Origin: Flavobacterium sp.
GTDB lineage: Bacteria; Bacteroidota; Bacteroidia; Flavobacteriales; Flavobacteriaceae
DNA: 6,262 nt
Reading direction: 5' to 3'
Assembly: GCA_004296145.1 (NCBI GenBank)
Contig: SEBM01000248.1
Coordinates: forward strand, 1 to 6,262
The notes under the pieces are model-generated. The model saw only the letters and a program-made list of their open reading frames with translations. It was not told where the DNA came from and did not search any database. Shown here in pieces: positions 6,240 through 6,262 of this stretch; within the stretch, counting starts at the first letter, position 1, and each line of letters begins with the position of its first letter. The position numbers and the translations under genes were made by a program.

Positions 6240-6262
6240 TTCTTTCTGAAACTGATCAAACA

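Noticed and set aside
1..6262. Transposon or insertion-sequence ends flanking the window
   Set aside because: Comparing bases 1-104 with the last 80 bases in both orientations showed no matching inverted or direct repeat, and no transposase is encoded.

Overview
The window looks like chromosomal DNA of a Flavobacterium-type member of the Bacteroidetes. The sequence is AT-rich. Gene starts lack clear Shine-Dalgarno motifs and sit behind A/T-rich leaders. Several starts are preceded by TAnnTTTG-like elements, the -7 box of the Bacteroidetes sigma factor. The encoded proteins resemble flavobacterial families. This assignment is inference from the sequence and recalled family knowledge; no database search was made.

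Layout: (1) Bases 1-104 show no convincing gene start. (2) A forward gene (105-1772) encodes a di-haem cytochrome c peroxidase/MauG-family protein with a large helical N-terminal extension. It lacks the export signal such a protein needs, so its 5' end is probably missing or damaged. (3) A hairpin terminator (about 1785-1828) separates it from a convergent reverse-strand gene (1862-2389) for a small secreted outer-membrane beta-barrel protein. (4) A 188-bp divergent intergenic region carries two exact 12-bp repeats exactly 21 bp apart and candidate promoters. (5) Three forward genes follow in close order: a NorM-type MATE efflux pump (2578-3963), a 75-residue very acidic protein of unknown function (3991-4218), and a five-helix membrane protein with an LTA-synthase-like sulfatase-fold domain (4257-6239). 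Gaps of 27 and 38 bp suggest co-transcription, although each gene also has its own -7-like element ending 20-22 bases before its start codon.

Most of the products act at the cell envelope: a periplasmic redox enzyme, an outer-membrane barrel, an inner-membrane exporter and an envelope polymer or headgroup transferase. Nothing shows that they form one pathway. I find no RNA gene, CRISPR array, insertion sequence or defence system. I see no clear undescribed system. The points most worth a second look are the peroxidase's altered haem-site residues and missing N-terminus, the 21-bp-phased repeat, and the small acidic protein between two membrane-protein genes.
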